NCBI GenBank assembly: GCA_964529975.1
Contig: CAZGXW010000007.1
Span: 1-64,000, forward strand
Source: JADFMN01 sp964529975
GTDB taxonomy: Bacteria; Armatimonadota; Fimbriimonadia; Fimbriimonadales; Fimbriimonadaceae
DNA length: 64,000 bases
Direction: 5' to 3'
Shown here: piece by piece, positions 55,781 through 64,000 of the stretch
Layout of the letters: each line of letters begins with the position of its first letter
Numbering within the stretch: the first letter of the stretch is position 1
Notes under the pieces: model-generated
The model's database searches: none
What the model saw: only the letters and a program-made list of their open reading frames with translations
What the model was told of the DNA's origin: nothing
Made by a program: the position numbers and the translations under genes

Positions 55781-56350
55781 GTGTTGTCTGCTGTCCAGGA
55801 GACCAACAGGGCCGCTGAGTTCGATGAGGACGTCGTCCTCGTCGACCGCGCTGTGATGGGCGACGACACGGCTTTCCAGACGCTTTTCCACCGCTACCAC
55901 GACAAGGTCTATGCGATCGCCAAAGGCGTCCTGCTAGACGCAGAGGAAGCGGCGGACGCGGTCCAGGAGATATTCACGCTCGTGTACCGCAACCTCGGCA
56001 AGTTCGACAAGCGCTCTCGATTCAGCACCTGGCTGTTCCGCGTTGCGGTCAATCGCAGCATCCAGCAGGCACGAAAGTGGCGGCACCAGAAGAAGAACGT
56101 CCCGCTTGAGAACGCCGAAGAGGCGTATGTCGAGCCGGAAGGCCTCGAGCCAGCCGACCCGGACGTGGCCGTCGCGATGTCGCACCTGCACCCCGCAGAC
56201 CGCGCATTGCTGACGCTCTTCTATTGGGAGGAACTCACCCTCCAAGACATTGGCAACTCCCTCGGTTGTTCGCCCAATGCTGCGAAGACGCGGCTGTTCC
56301 GTGCGCGAGAGAGGTTCCGAGTCGAGTACGAGAAGGTGGCCACGGTATGA
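55781..56350 (+). CDS. ECF RNA polymerase sigma factor
   Basis: A 189-residue group 4 sigma factor. Region 2 is seen in FQTLFHRYHDKVYAIAKGVL and KRSRFSTWLFRVAVNRSIQQ; region 4 in TLFYWEELTLQDIGNSLGCS and NAAKTRLFRARERFR. The start is GTG 55781 or, with better spacing from GAGG, TTG 55784. It overlaps its anti-sigma gene by ATGA. TTTGAACCT occurs 70 bases upstream (55703-55711), as it does before the other ECF gene. Confidence 0.93.
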   Translation: MLSAVQETNRAAEFDEDVVLVDRAVMGDDTAFQTLFHRYHDKVYAIAKGVLLDAEEAADAVQEIFTLVYRNLGKFDKRSRFSTWLFRVAVNRSIQQARKWRHQKKNVPLENAEEAYVEPEGLEPADPDVAVAMSHLHPADRALLTLFYWEELTLQDIGNSLGCSPNAAKTRLFRARERFRVEYEKVATV

Positions 56351-57165
56351 GGGCCCCACGCGAGATCGAAGTGCTGATGTGGGACGTCGCCGAATCGGGC
56401 AACGAGCAGGCCATCGAACAGTTCAACACGCGTTATCCCGAGTTTGCGAGCGAACTCGAGAAGAGGCGACAGATGGTCGGGACGCTGCGCGGCTCTCGTC
56501 CCCGCCGCGAACCCGAGAGGTTTATCCCTAGGCAGCAAGTGCGCAACTTCGGCCCGAGCCGATTGGCCGTCGCGGGCATAGCGGCGATGGTCTTGTTCTC
56601 GGTGACCCTCGCCACGTACGCGACGATGCAGATCGTGAACTCCAAGAAGACCGAGGCGCCCCCGGTCGACAACCCTGCCGACATCGTTTTCAATCCTCCC
56701 GATTTCCAGCCCCCGGTCCGCGAGGAGATCGTTCCAAAGGACGTGGTGCCACTTTCGCCCGGCGACACGCAACCCCTGCAGGAAGACCCGCCCGTCTCGC
56801 AGGACGTGTTCATGGGTCTGATCACGCTCCAGTCCGAGGACATCAGCCTAGAGAAGGCGATCAAGGACATGGGTCAGCAGGCCGGTATCGAGGTCACGGT
56901 CGCGCCCGGGTTCCAAGACAAGAGGATCCGACTCAGTTTCGTCGATCAGCCGCTGTTCGCCGTCCTCACCGAACTCGGGGAGTTCTTTGGGTTCACGCCG
57001 ATCAAGGACGGGGCTGCCCAAGTGCTCGTTATTCCGGCCGTCTCCAAAGACGCCAAGAACACGGTCGGCGTGCCTGGCGGCGCCCAGCCGACGGCCGGCG
57101 ACACCGGCCAGGGCAACACGACCAACAAGGTCGTGAACAAGGGCGTCGACGAACCGGGCCAATAG
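56347..57165 (+). CDS. Anti-sigma factor with a secretin-type STN domain
   Basis: A 272-residue single-pass membrane protein. The cytoplasmic N-terminus (EIEVLMWDVAESGNEQAIEQ) would bind the sigma factor; a membrane helix is at about 76-97 (VAGIAAMVLFSVTLATYATM); a Pro-rich linker leads to LQSEDISLEKAIKDMGQQAG, FQDKRIRLSFVDQPLFAVLT and ELGEFFGFTPI, an STN (secretin/TonB N-terminal) fold at about 165-235. The tail is Gly/Asn/Thr-rich. ATGA overlap with the sigma gene. The STN domain suggests signal receipt from an outer-membrane partner. Confidence 0.8.
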   Translation: MRAPREIEVLMWDVAESGNEQAIEQFNTRYPEFASELEKRRQMVGTLRGSRPRREPERFIPRQQVRNFGPSRLAVAGIAAMVLFSVTLATYATMQIVNSKKTEAPPVDNPADIVFNPPDFQPPVREEIVPKDVVPLSPGDTQPLQEDPPVSQDVFMGLITLQSEDISLEKAIKDMGQQAGIEVTVAPGFQDKRIRLSFVDQPLFAVLTELGEFFGFTPIKDGAAQVLVIPAVSKDAKNTVGVPGGAQPTAGDTGQGNTTNKVVNKGVDEPGQ

Positions 57166-57179
57166 CCCGTTCCTCCGGT

Positions 57180-57185
57180 TATACT
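57180..57185 (+). promoter_or_regulatory. Putative -10 box (TATACT)
   Basis: TATACT 31 bases upstream of ATG 57217, so this gene would have a leader, though without a strong ribosome-binding site. Confidence 0.4.
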
Positions 57186-57216
57186 GTGGGCGTCGCGTGC
57201 CTCGCGTGGTGACGCC

Positions 57217-57936
57217 ATGACTGAATTCGACCGTTCATCGAACGTGAAGGAGGAGCGCGCGACTCGTGCGCTCGTCTCGCTTGTTCCTGGCGTCATCCTC
57301 GTGCTCGTCGGAGCGTGGATGTACGCGTTCCCCGAGCCTGCAATGGCCGGACTCCGCCTTGTGCTCGTCATCGCTGGTGCCGCCGCGATCGGCTATGGCG
57401 TTTGGCAACTGTCGCTGATGCGGAAGATCACGACGTACAACGTCACGTGCCCCTTCTGTCAAGCCAAGAACACGTTCACCGAACAACCGATGGAGGATGT
57501 GCGGTGCAACTCGTGCAATCGCGAGGTGCCGATCTTGAATGGCCAGATCCTCAAAGTGTTCCAGGTGCGTTGCGGCTACTGTAACACGCTGAACTGGTAT
57601 AGCGAGAAGTCCACCGGCCTCATCTGCGAGGAGTGCGACCGCGAGATCCCGATCTCGACCGACGACGAGCACGCGCCGAGCAAGGCGTTCCATGCGTTCA
57701 CGCGGCACGACGACGACGCGCCTTACAACCTGGTCCTGATCGATCCCGGCCCGAAACACGAGGAGATCATCCCCGTGCTGCAGAAGATGCTCGCCCTCAA
57801 CCGGAACCAGGTGAAGGACATCATGGACGAGGTGCCTGTGGTGCTGTTGCAGGGGGTACCGAAGAAGAAAGCCGAACTCATGGCGGCCCAAATCCAGGCT
57901 CACGGCGGGCGTGCGAACTCGACTCCGACACCCTAG
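57217..57936 (+). CDS. Double zinc-ribbon membrane protein with L7/L12-like C-terminal domain
   Basis: A 239-residue protein. Two membrane helices (about 15-36 and 44-64) precede two ribbon-like units, CPFC plus CNSC (near 78-103) and CGYC plus CEEC (near 112-136). After a linker, PGPKHEEIIPVLQKMLALNR, QVKDIMDEVPVVLLQGVPKK and KAELMAAQIQAHGGRA follow the helix-helix-strand pattern of the ribosomal L7/L12 C-terminal domain (about 170-235). I do not know this combination as a described protein. No ribosome-binding site is clear at the ATG. Function unknown; a membrane link to translation is speculation. Confidence 0.75.
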   Translation: MTEFDRSSNVKEERATRALVSLVPGVILVLVGAWMYAFPEPAMAGLRLVLVIAGAAAIGYGVWQLSLMRKITTYNVTCPFCQAKNTFTEQPMEDVRCNSCNREVPILNGQILKVFQVRCGYCNTLNWYSEKSTGLICEECDREIPISTDDEHAPSKAFHAFTRHDDDAPYNLVLIDPGPKHEEIIPVLQKMLALNRNQVKDIMDEVPVVLLQGVPKKKAELMAAQIQAHGGRANSTPTP

Positions 57937-58058
57937 GCTCCGGGCCCAAGTCGGGGCACCCTGCCAGGTTCGCTGAGGTATCTTATCCCGGAACTTGACC
58001 AGCCGGCTGGCGCTGTCTGCCTGACTCCTACGGGGCGGCACGGGGGTTCAAACTGAAT

Positions 58059-61000
58059 ATGTCACGAGCACGGACGATTTTTGACACCGCGTCCCGGTTT
58101 CCGGGGCGCGTCTTCATGGTAGTGGCCACAGTTCTGGCCGCTTTCCTCCTTCCCTCGCTCTCGCAGGCTGCAGGCGGCGAGAACGTCACGTTGAAGTTCA
58201 CCTCCCAGGACACCACGTACCTGATCATCTCCATGGTCGTTGGCCTGGTGGCCATCGGCTTTGGCCTGCTGTTCCGCTCCGGGGTCCTTTCTCAGGACAA
58301 GGGCAGCGAGAAGATGCAGGAGGTCGGTGGTGCGATCAAGGCCGGCGCGATGGCGTACTTGCGACAGCAGGTCACCACGATGTCGATCTTCGTCGTGCTG
58401 TTGGCGATCGGGCTGTTCTTCATGAACTACAAAGACCACGGTCCGATGCTGGCGGCCTATGTGGCCCTCAGCTTCGTGGGAGGCGTGGCGGCGTCGTACA
58501 TCGCTGGCTATGTCGGCATGGTCATGGCAGTCGAGAGCAACATGCGCACTGCGCATGCCGCCCTGAGTAGTTACCGCAGGGCGCTGGAGACGGCGTTCCG
58601 CTCCGGCGCAGTCGCAGGCCTGTTCACGGTCGGCATGGGCTTGATCGGCGCGACAGCGATCTTCCTGCTGGCTAAGGGCGACGCGATGAAGTTGCTCGTC
58701 GGCTTCGGTTTTGGCGGTTCGCTCGCCGCGCTGTTCATGCGCGTTGGAGGCGGCATCTTCACGAAGGCCGCCGACGTAGGAGCCGACCTGGTCGGCAAGG
58801 TTGAGGCAGGAATCCCCGAGGACGACCCGCGCAACCCTGCGGTTATCGCCGACAACGTCGGCGACAACGTTGGCGACTGTGCCGGTATGGCCGCGGACAT
58901 CTTTGAATCTTACGAAGTGACCCTCGTCGCCGCCATCGTGCTCGGCGCGGCGACCGCGGCGATCTTCGACCAGTCGACCTGGATGAAACTCATCCTGTTC
59001 GCCCTGATGGCCCGCGGCGTGGGCATCCTCGCCTCGATCATCGGAATCTACATGGTCAAGGGCAGCGACGATGTCAACGCAGACCCGCTCAAGGCCATCC
59101 GCAAAGGGTTCTACGGCTCCGCTTTCATTGCTGGCGTGCTGAGTTTCGTGCTCGCAGCCCTCATGCTGGGCGACACGGTTCAAACGACCGAGATGACCAC
59201 GCAGGACCAAGTGCGGCGCAGCCAGATCGAGGCGATCCAGGAAGCGCGCATGAAGGTCGCCAAACGCGACAACAAGGAGAACTGGCAGATCACCGCCGAT
59301 GAGGTCAAGAAAGAACTCGACATCAAGGCGCTCGGATTGAACGAGCAAACGATCGACACAGACATCACTCAGGCGCTCGGCCAAAACCTCGCGACCGCCG
59401 CTCCGGTGGTCAAAAAGGAAGGCTTCAGCAAGATCGACTTCACGGACACAGAGTCGGCCCTCCTGAACTACGCAGCCGTCAAGCGACAGGCGCCCGGCGG
59501 GCCTCCGACGCCCGAGTTCGAGACGTTCAAGGCGCGCTATGAGAAGTCCAAGTGGTTCGTCTACGCGATCCACGTCAAGGAGTTCAACCCGCCGCCGACC
59601 GTCCCCGAAGGTCAAGAGCCCCCGGCGAACGTGACCCCGACCGTACGAAGCGAGAACGACTACTTCGTCGGCCCCGTCGAAGAAGCCGACAAGAGCGTGG
59701 TCACCGGTCTCTCCCAGGCGGGCGCGCTCGAGGTCACGATCACCAAGGACATTCCGCTCACGATGTACGCCAACGCGAAAGGCGAGGTGCTGCTCGGCGC
59801 CGAGGGTGGTGAGAACTTCAACGTCGCTCGCCTGATCGGTGCGGACCAGTTTGGCGCGGTGCCCTTGTACTACTTCAAGCAGCCCATGGAGACGGTCCAG
59901 AAGGCGTTCACGGCCCGACAGACGGACACCGCCGCTCTGACTCCGACACCGGAGGTCGCAAGCGTGGTCGCGGTCAGCAAGACTGGCGCGGCTTGGTGGA
60001 AGTTCGCCCTCTGTATCCTGTTTGGCATCGCGATGGCTATCGCGTTCGAACTGCTCACCGACTACTACGTCAGCCTGCACGGCCGACCGGTCGGCGAGGT
60101 CGCCGAGGTCGCCACCGCTGGCCCGGCCCCGATGATCATCACCGGTTTCGCTCTGGCGAAGGAGTCGTCGGTGTTCAGCGTCTTCGGCATCGTTGCGGCA
60201 CTGATCGCTCCGTTGCTCATCTTCAATCCTGCCGATTACGGCGGATACCTGCTGAGTTTCTACGGCATCGCGCTCGTGGGTCTCGGCCTGCTGACGACGA
60301 CGGGCTTCATCCTTGCGATGGACACGTTCGGCCCGATCAGCGACAACGCGCAAGGCGTCTTCGAGATGTCTGGCGCAGGCCACGACAACCCCGAAGCGAG
60401 CAAGGGCGTCCAACGCCTCGACGCCGCAGGCAACACGACGAAGGCGCTCACCAAGGGCTTTGCGATCGCGACTGCGGTCGTCGCAGCCGTCGCGTTGTTC
60501 CACGCCTACGTTGAAAGCGCGCAACTCACCGTCGCGGGCATGAGGCTTGAGATCCCCGAGATCTTCCTCGGCCTGTTGATCGGTGGCGCGGCTCCGTTCC
60601 TTTTCTCGGCCTTTGCGATCAACGCGGTCGGCCGAGCGGCGTTCGACCTGATCAACGAAGTCCGACGGCAGTTCAAGGCCGATCCGGGCATCATGGCTGG
60701 CACCAGCAAGCCCGACTACGCACGCTGCGTCGGAATCTCGACCGCGGCGGCGCAGAAGGAACTGCTCGGCCCTGGCATCCTCGCTATCGCCTTCCCCGCT
60801 GTTGTGGCGTTCGGGTTCGCGATCGGCAAGGAGCCGGTGACGATCGACGGCGCGCAGTACAACCTCGTCGGCGCGCAGGCGCTCGGCGGGTTCCTCGCTG
60901 GAGCGATCCTCAGCGGCCAGTTGATGGCTGTGTTGCTCGCCAACTCGGGCGGCATCTGGGACAATGCCAAGAAGCTGATCGAGGACGGTCTGCACGGCGG

Positions 61001-61268
61001 CAAGGGCACCGACGCCCACAAGGCCGGCGTCGTTTGCGACACGGTCGGCGACCCGTTCAAGGACACGGCCGGCCCTGCGCTCAACCCGCTCATCAAGGTC
61101 ATGAACCTCGTTGCGCTGCTGCTCGCCCCGGTGGTCATCAAGCCCATGAGCGACGGTGTGCTGATCGTGATCACGCTGGTCAGCGCCGGAGCGATCGTGT
61201 TCGCGATCTGGATGTCGAAGCGCGGCTCGATGAGTTCGCGCATGCAGGCGGCCTCAGAGAGCAAGTAA
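58059..61268 (+). CDS. hppA: Membrane-bound proton-pumping pyrophosphatase with large insertion
   Basis: A 1069-residue membrane pyrophosphatase that couples PPi hydrolysis to ion pumping; usual members have 660-800 residues. DVGADLVGKVE starts at residue 240, followed by DNVGDNVGDCAGMAADIFES. Lys795 lies in GNTTKALTKG, the K+-independent (proton-pumping) type. A signal-like N-terminus (about 16-37) precedes the first helices. Residues about 373-645 form an unusual mostly hydrophilic insertion between membrane helices, with no family feature I know. A strong terminator follows. The long minus-strand frame here is a shadow. Confidence 0.93.
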   Translation: MSRARTIFDTASRFPGRVFMVVATVLAAFLLPSLSQAAGGENVTLKFTSQDTTYLIISMVVGLVAIGFGLLFRSGVLSQDKGSEKMQEVGGAIKAGAMAYLRQQVTTMSIFVVLLAIGLFFMNYKDHGPMLAAYVALSFVGGVAASYIAGYVGMVMAVESNMRTAHAALSSYRRALETAFRSGAVAGLFTVGMGLIGATAIFLLAKGDAMKLLVGFGFGGSLAALFMRVGGGIFTKAADVGADLVGKVEAGIPEDDPRNPAVIADNVGDNVGDCAGMAADIFESYEVTLVAAIVLGAATAAIFDQSTWMKLILFALMARGVGILASIIGIYMVKGSDDVNADPLKAIRKGFYGSAFIAGVLSFVLAALMLGDTVQTTEMTTQDQVRRSQIEAIQEARMKVAKRDNKENWQITADEVKKELDIKALGLNEQTIDTDITQALGQNLATAAPVVKKEGFSKIDFTDTESALLNYAAVKRQAPGGPPTPEFETFKARYEKSKWFVYAIHVKEFNPPPTVPEGQEPPANVTPTVRSENDYFVGPVEEADKSVVTGLSQAGALEVTITKDIPLTMYANAKGEVLLGAEGGENFNVARLIGADQFGAVPLYYFKQPMETVQKAFTARQTDTAALTPTPEVASVVAVSKTGAAWWKFALCILFGIAMAIAFELLTDYYVSLHGRPVGEVAEVATAGPAPMIITGFALAKESSVFSVFGIVAALIAPLLIFNPADYGGYLLSFYGIALVGLGLLTTTGFILAMDTFGPISDNAQGVFEMSGAGHDNPEASKGVQRLDAAGNTTKALTKGFAIATAVVAAVALFHAYVESAQLTVAGMRLEIPEIFLGLLIGGAAPFLFSAFAINAVGRAAFDLINEVRRQFKADPGIMAGTSKPDYARCVGISTAAAQKELLGPGILAIAFPAVVAFGFAIGKEPVTIDGAQYNLVGAQALGGFLAGAILSGQLMAVLLANSGGIWDNAKKLIEDGLHGGKGTDAHKAGVVCDTVGDPFKDTAGPALNPLIKVMNLVALLLAPVVIKPMSDGVLIVITLVSAGAIVFAIWMSKRGSMSSRMQAASESK

Positions 61269-61282
61269 CTCTGCCTGACCAA

Positions 61283-61313
61283 GGGCCGGTGGCGACCGCC
61301 ACCGGCCCTTTTT
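61283..61313 (+). terminator. Strong rho-independent terminator of hppA
   Basis: A perfect 11-pair stem GGGCCGGTGGC / GCCACCGGCCC with loop GACC, then TTTTT. Confidence 0.93.
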
Positions 61314-61344
61314 CGTGCCTGCCTCGGATACAATCTCTTTCGAC

Positions 61345-61584
61345 ATGGCGACAGTCGAAGACATCCGGAACCGCAAGCGCATCCGGTCCGAGTTCACGAA
61401 GCGTCCTTTGGACATCACCGGAATGGACTTGCAGGTGCTGCACGGCGTCGTGTATGTCCGAGGGGTCATCAAGTCGATCAAGGGCAGCGCTGGCGCGAAG
61501 ACGGAACTGGACTACGTCGTCAAAGCGATCCGCCAGTTGAACTTGGCGAAGGATGTGGTCATCGACTGCGCGGTCCGCGACTGA
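61345..61584 (+). CDS. Small conserved protein, BON-like
   Basis: A 79-residue protein. DLQVLHGVVYVRGVIKSIKG followed by ELDYVVKAIRQLNLAKDVVI has the beta-beta-alpha-beta look of a BON-type domain (helix, then strand pair with VxGxV). No signal or membrane segment. TACAAT lies ten bases upstream of ATG 61345. It is convergent with folC and overlaps it by 26 bases. Function unknown. Confidence 0.65.
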   Translation: MATVEDIRNRKRIRSEFTKRPLDITGMDLQVLHGVVYVRGVIKSIKGSAGAKTELDYVVKAIRQLNLAKDVVIDCAVRD

Positions 61585-62848
61585 TCAGGTTGCCCACCTC
61601 ACCCACGAGATAGAACGACCCTGTGACCAGGATCGCGTCGCCCGGCTTGGTCTCGGCGATTGCCGCGTCGAGAGCCTTTTCGGAAGACTCATACGCCTCG
61701 GCCTGTGTGAGCCCCGACTCTTTGATCACTGCGCCTGGCTGCATCGTCCGGTGGAAGTCGATTCTGGCGACGTACGCCTTGCCGACGACCGACGAGAGGG
61801 CGTCGAAGAAGCGCTTGTGGTCGTGTCCCTCTAGGCGCCCTGTCACGAGAGCCAGACCACTGCCCATCCACTCCTGATGGATGGTCTCGACGAGTTGCTT
61901 GGCGGCCTCGGCATTGTGCGCCCCGTCGAGGATGATCGTCCGCCCCCTGTATTCACGCTTCTCCAACCGGCCCGGTAGATGGGCGAAGAGCGCACCCTTC
62001 GCAAGTTGGTGTTTGTCTCGGATCGTGCCCGTGACTTCGAGCGCTTGGATAGCGACGGCGAGATTGTGCCCCTGGACGACTCCTTTGATCCCTGGCTCGA
62101 GATGGGTGTACTCATCGGACTTTGTGAAAACGGTGCCTTCTTCCCAACGGAAGTCCTTTCCGTACTCCAACAGTGGCGCGGCGTTGGCCGTGGCGACCTC
62201 GCGAACGACTTCTCGCGCGGCGCGCGGCAGGTCGCCGATCACGACAGGGCGACCTGGCTTGATGATGCCGGCCTTTTCTCGCGCGATCTGATCGATCGTG
62301 TCGCCCAGGATCGCCGTGTGGTCGAGGCCGATGCTCACAATGACGCTGCACGCAGGATCCACAACGTTCGTCGCGTCGAGGCGACCGCCGAGACCGACCT
62401 CGAGCGCGACCCAGTCGCACTTCTTCTGGGCCCAGTAGAGGAAGCCGAGCGCGGTCTTCATCTCAAACTCCGTCGGGCCGCCGAACTCGGTGTCTTCGAG
62501 GGTCTCACCCACGACCAGGAGCGTCTCCGTCAAGCGTGCAAAGTCGTGCTTGCTGATGAGGTCGCGTCCGAGTTGCACTCGCTCGCGGACGTCGTAGACG
62601 TAGGGCGAGTAGGTCGCCCCGACGACGAAACCCTGTTCATGGAGCATCGATTGGAGGTAGGCGCATACGCTTCCCTTCCCGTTAGTGCCTGCGACGTGGA
62701 TGTACTGCGGGCCGCCTGCATATCCCAACTTGTCGTCGAGCCCTAAGCGGCGCAGGAACTCCTGCATGCGGTCGAGGCCGAGCCGCCAGCCTCGCGACTG
62801 GTACTCGCCTAGACGTGCGACCGCTTCCTCAAACGAGAGATGGGACAA
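61559..62848 (-). CDS. folC: Folylpolyglutamate synthase/dihydrofolate synthase
   Basis: A 429-residue Mur-ligase-like enzyme that joins glutamate to dihydropteroate and folates. LRRLGLDDKLGYAGGPQYIH, AGTNGKGSVCAYLQSMLHEQ (the P-loop near 51-57), SPYVYDVRERVQL, GGRLDATNVVDPACSVIVSI and ILDGAHNAEAAKQL are all family features. The start is probably TTG 62848, 20 bases inside the end of the dapL gene; longer frames run into that gene and are not real. It forms one transcript with dapL. Confidence 0.93.
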   Translation of the reverse strand: MSHLSFEEAVARLGEYQSRGWRLGLDRMQEFLRRLGLDDKLGYAGGPQYIHVAGTNGKGSVCAYLQSMLHEQGFVVGATYSPYVYDVRERVQLGRDLISKHDFARLTETLLVVGETLEDTEFGGPTEFEMKTALGFLYWAQKKCDWVALEVGLGGRLDATNVVDPACSVIVSIGLDHTAILGDTIDQIAREKAGIIKPGRPVVIGDLPRAAREVVREVATANAAPLLEYGKDFRWEEGTVFTKSDEYTHLEPGIKGVVQGHNLAVAIQALEVTGTIRDKHQLAKGALFAHLPGRLEKREYRGRTIILDGAHNAEAAKQLVETIHQEWMGSGLALVTGRLEGHDHKRFFDALSSVVGKAYVARIDFHRTMQPGAVIKESGLTQAEAYESSEKALDAAIAETKPGDAILVTGSFYLVGEVGNLISRGPRSR

Positions 62849-64000
62849 GTCCGGACTCTTTGATCCTTCTTGCGGCCTCGGCGTAACGCTCGCCCGCCTT
62901 GTCGCCGAGCAGAGTGAGCGACATGCGAACATAGCCCTCGCCCTCGCTGCCCGCGCCGTTGCCGGGGACACAGACGATGCCCGTCTTCTCGATCAGCGCG
63001 GCGCAGAACTCGGCGCTGGTCATGTCGGTCCTTGGCACCTTGGCCCAGACGAAGAGGGTGGCCTTCGGCTTGGGAACGTCCCAACCGATCGCCCTTAGCC
63101 CGTCACACAGATAGTCGCGGCGCTTCTGGTAGATATCCATCGTCGCCGTGTTGTCGACCTCAAGTAGGGCGACGGCTCCCGCCTCGGCGATTGCTGGAAA
63201 CTGCTTGCTGTCGATGTTGCTCTTGAGGCGTTGCAAAGTGGCGACAGCGTCCGGGTTGCCGATTGCGAACCCCAGACGCCAGCCCGTCATGTTGTACATC
63301 TTGCTGAGCGAATGGAACTCGATCGCAACGTCCTTTCCTCCGGGCACTTGGAGCGCGGTCGGGTGCCTGAAGCCGTCATAGGTCACTGTCGCGTAGGCCA
63401 TGTCGTTGACGAGCAGGATGTCGTGGTCCTTGCAGAACTTTACGGCATCAGCATAGAACTCGGGGGTCGCTACTCCCGCTGTCGGGTTGTGCGGGTAACA
63501 GACGTAGAGCAGTTTCGCCCTCTTGGCCACGTCGGTCGGGATGTCTGCCAGAACGGGAAGGAAGCCGTTCTCTTCTTTGAGTGGAGTCTCGTAAACCTCG
63601 CCGCCGGCCATCATCGTGTTGACGCGGTAGACCGTGTAGCCGGGATTGGGGACGATGCTCACGTCGCCCTGGTCGATGTACGCCCAGGCCAGGTGGCTGA
63701 GTCCCTCCTTGCTGCCGATCACTTGGCAAACGTCGTTGGCCGGGTCGGTCGTAACGCCGAATGTCTTTTCGTACCACGCGCTGGCGGCTTCGAGGAACGG
63801 CACCCAGCCTCGCGCACTTTCGTCGTAGCGGTGGGTCCGTGGCTCGTTGGCGAACTTGCAGAGCGCGTCAATGATGGGTTGAGGCGTCGGGATGTCGGGG
63901 TCGCCGATGCCGAGGTCGATGACGTCGATGCCTTTGGCGATGGCCTCGCGCTTGGCCCGTGCGACCTCTGCGAACAGGTAGGGCGGGACGACGTCGAACC
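62829..64000 (-). CDS. dapL: LL-diaminopimelate aminotransferase, 5' end outside window
   Basis: A class I PLP aminotransferase; frame open to the window edge, so the N-terminal part is missing. The first visible residues read FDVVPPYLFAEVARAKREAI, then VIDLGIGDPDIPTPQP, VIGSKEGLSHLAWAYID, PNPGYTVYRVN, CYPHNPTAG and SLSKMYNMTGWRLGF with the PLP lysine. These match DapL, which makes LL-DAP directly from tetrahydrodipicolinate. Related aminotransferases are possible. folC starts inside its 3' end. Confidence 0.85.
   Translation of the reverse strand, partial: FDVVPPYLFAEVARAKREAIAKGIDVIDLGIGDPDIPTPQPIIDALCKFANEPRTHRYDESARGWVPFLEAASAWYEKTFGVTTDPANDVCQVIGSKEGLSHLAWAYIDQGDVSIVPNPGYTVYRVNTMMAGGEVYETPLKEENGFLPVLADIPTDVAKRAKLLYVCYPHNPTAGVATPEFYADAVKFCKDHDILLVNDMAYATVTYDGFRHPTALQVPGGKDVAIEFHSLSKMYNMTGWRLGFAIGNPDAVATLQRLKSNIDSKQFPAIAEAGAVALLEVDNTATMDIYQKRRDYLCDGLRAIGWDVPKPKATLFVWAKVPRTDMTSAEFCAALIEKTGIVCVPGNGAGSEGEGYVRMSLTLLGDKAGERYAEAARRIKESGLVPSLV

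Noticed and set aside
58062..61019. 985-codon open frame on the minus strand
   Set aside because: It is the mirror of hppA. GC-rich codon bias creates long antisense frames; its translation is Arg/Asp/Val-rich with no domain. The same holds for 30355-32226 (plus) opposite PBP1A.

Overview
The window is GC-rich chromosomal DNA from a bacterium with Gram-negative-type wall genes. It has diaminopimelate synthesis through dapL and dapF, class A and B penicillin-binding proteins, ECF sigma factors, and a prepilin-type protein with the long hydrophobic N-terminus and FPVFAKAK-like stretch common in Armatimonadota and Planctomycetota. My best guess is an Armatimonadota (Fimbriimonadia-like) genome; this rests on gene style only, not on a search. 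Coding is dense on both strands, operons are short with ATGA/GTGA/TTGA stop-start overlaps, and GTG and TTG starts are frequent. No phage, plasmid, insertion sequence or CRISPR array was seen.

Layout. 0.2-5 kb, minus strand: M32 carboxypeptidase, a small lipoprotein overlapping a prepilin-type gene, and selA followed by an HD-GYP protein and a tiny zinc-ribbon protein. 5-16 kb, mostly plus: a membrane-anchored protein, tatA, a large zinc metalloprotease, a PBP4-type DD-peptidase, a small membrane protein convergent with a DUF1385 protein, a NIF3-like protein, a CNNM/CorC-type protein, a VOC protein and a GH76-like protein. 16-22 kb: a phosphatase-superfamily protein divergent from an ArsR/SRPBCC pair, an ankyrin-kelch protein, an M1-like peptidase and a P-loop kinase. 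22.3-22.7 kb: tRNA-Glu followed by two degenerate, insertion-bearing tRNA-Glu-derived units.

22.8-34 kb is an envelope region: a LysM/SH3/NlpC-P60 hydrolase, two GT2 glycosyltransferases and an O-antigen-ligase-like protein with TPRs; then on the minus strand an ECF sigma factor, its anti-sigma factor, an RseB-like protein, PBP1A and PBP2, which together look like an envelope-stress/wall-synthesis unit. 34-40 kb: a beta-barrel-like secreted protein, an M20 peptidase, ferredoxin, apt, miaA-hfq-dapF and smpB, with many palindromes and heptamer repeats between them. 40-44.8 kb: a tandem-FKBP lipoprotein, a secreted protein, an ArgC-like remnant, an FmdB zinc ribbon, a family 5 uracil-DNA glycosylase and a retropepsin-like/PDZ protein.

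45-49.6 kb is a branched-chain amino acid-type ABC transporter (substrate-binding protein, two permeases, one ATPase; the second ATPase is not here), then a serpin lipoprotein. 50.9-64 kb: pyruvate dehydrogenase E1 beta and alpha, a LolA-like/thioredoxin fusion, a GT-C membrane protein, a second ECF sigma/anti-sigma pair whose anti-sigma carries a secretin-type STN domain, a double zinc-ribbon protein with an L7/L12-like C-terminus, a membrane pyrophosphatase with a very large insertion, a small conserved protein, folC and dapL (cut by the window end).

The most noteworthy points are the tRNA-Glu-derived array, the large insertion in the membrane pyrophosphatase, a recurring TANNNT-type box 6-8 bases before start codons that suggests widespread leaderless transcription, an ArgC-like protein without the catalytic cysteine, and several unusual domain fusions.
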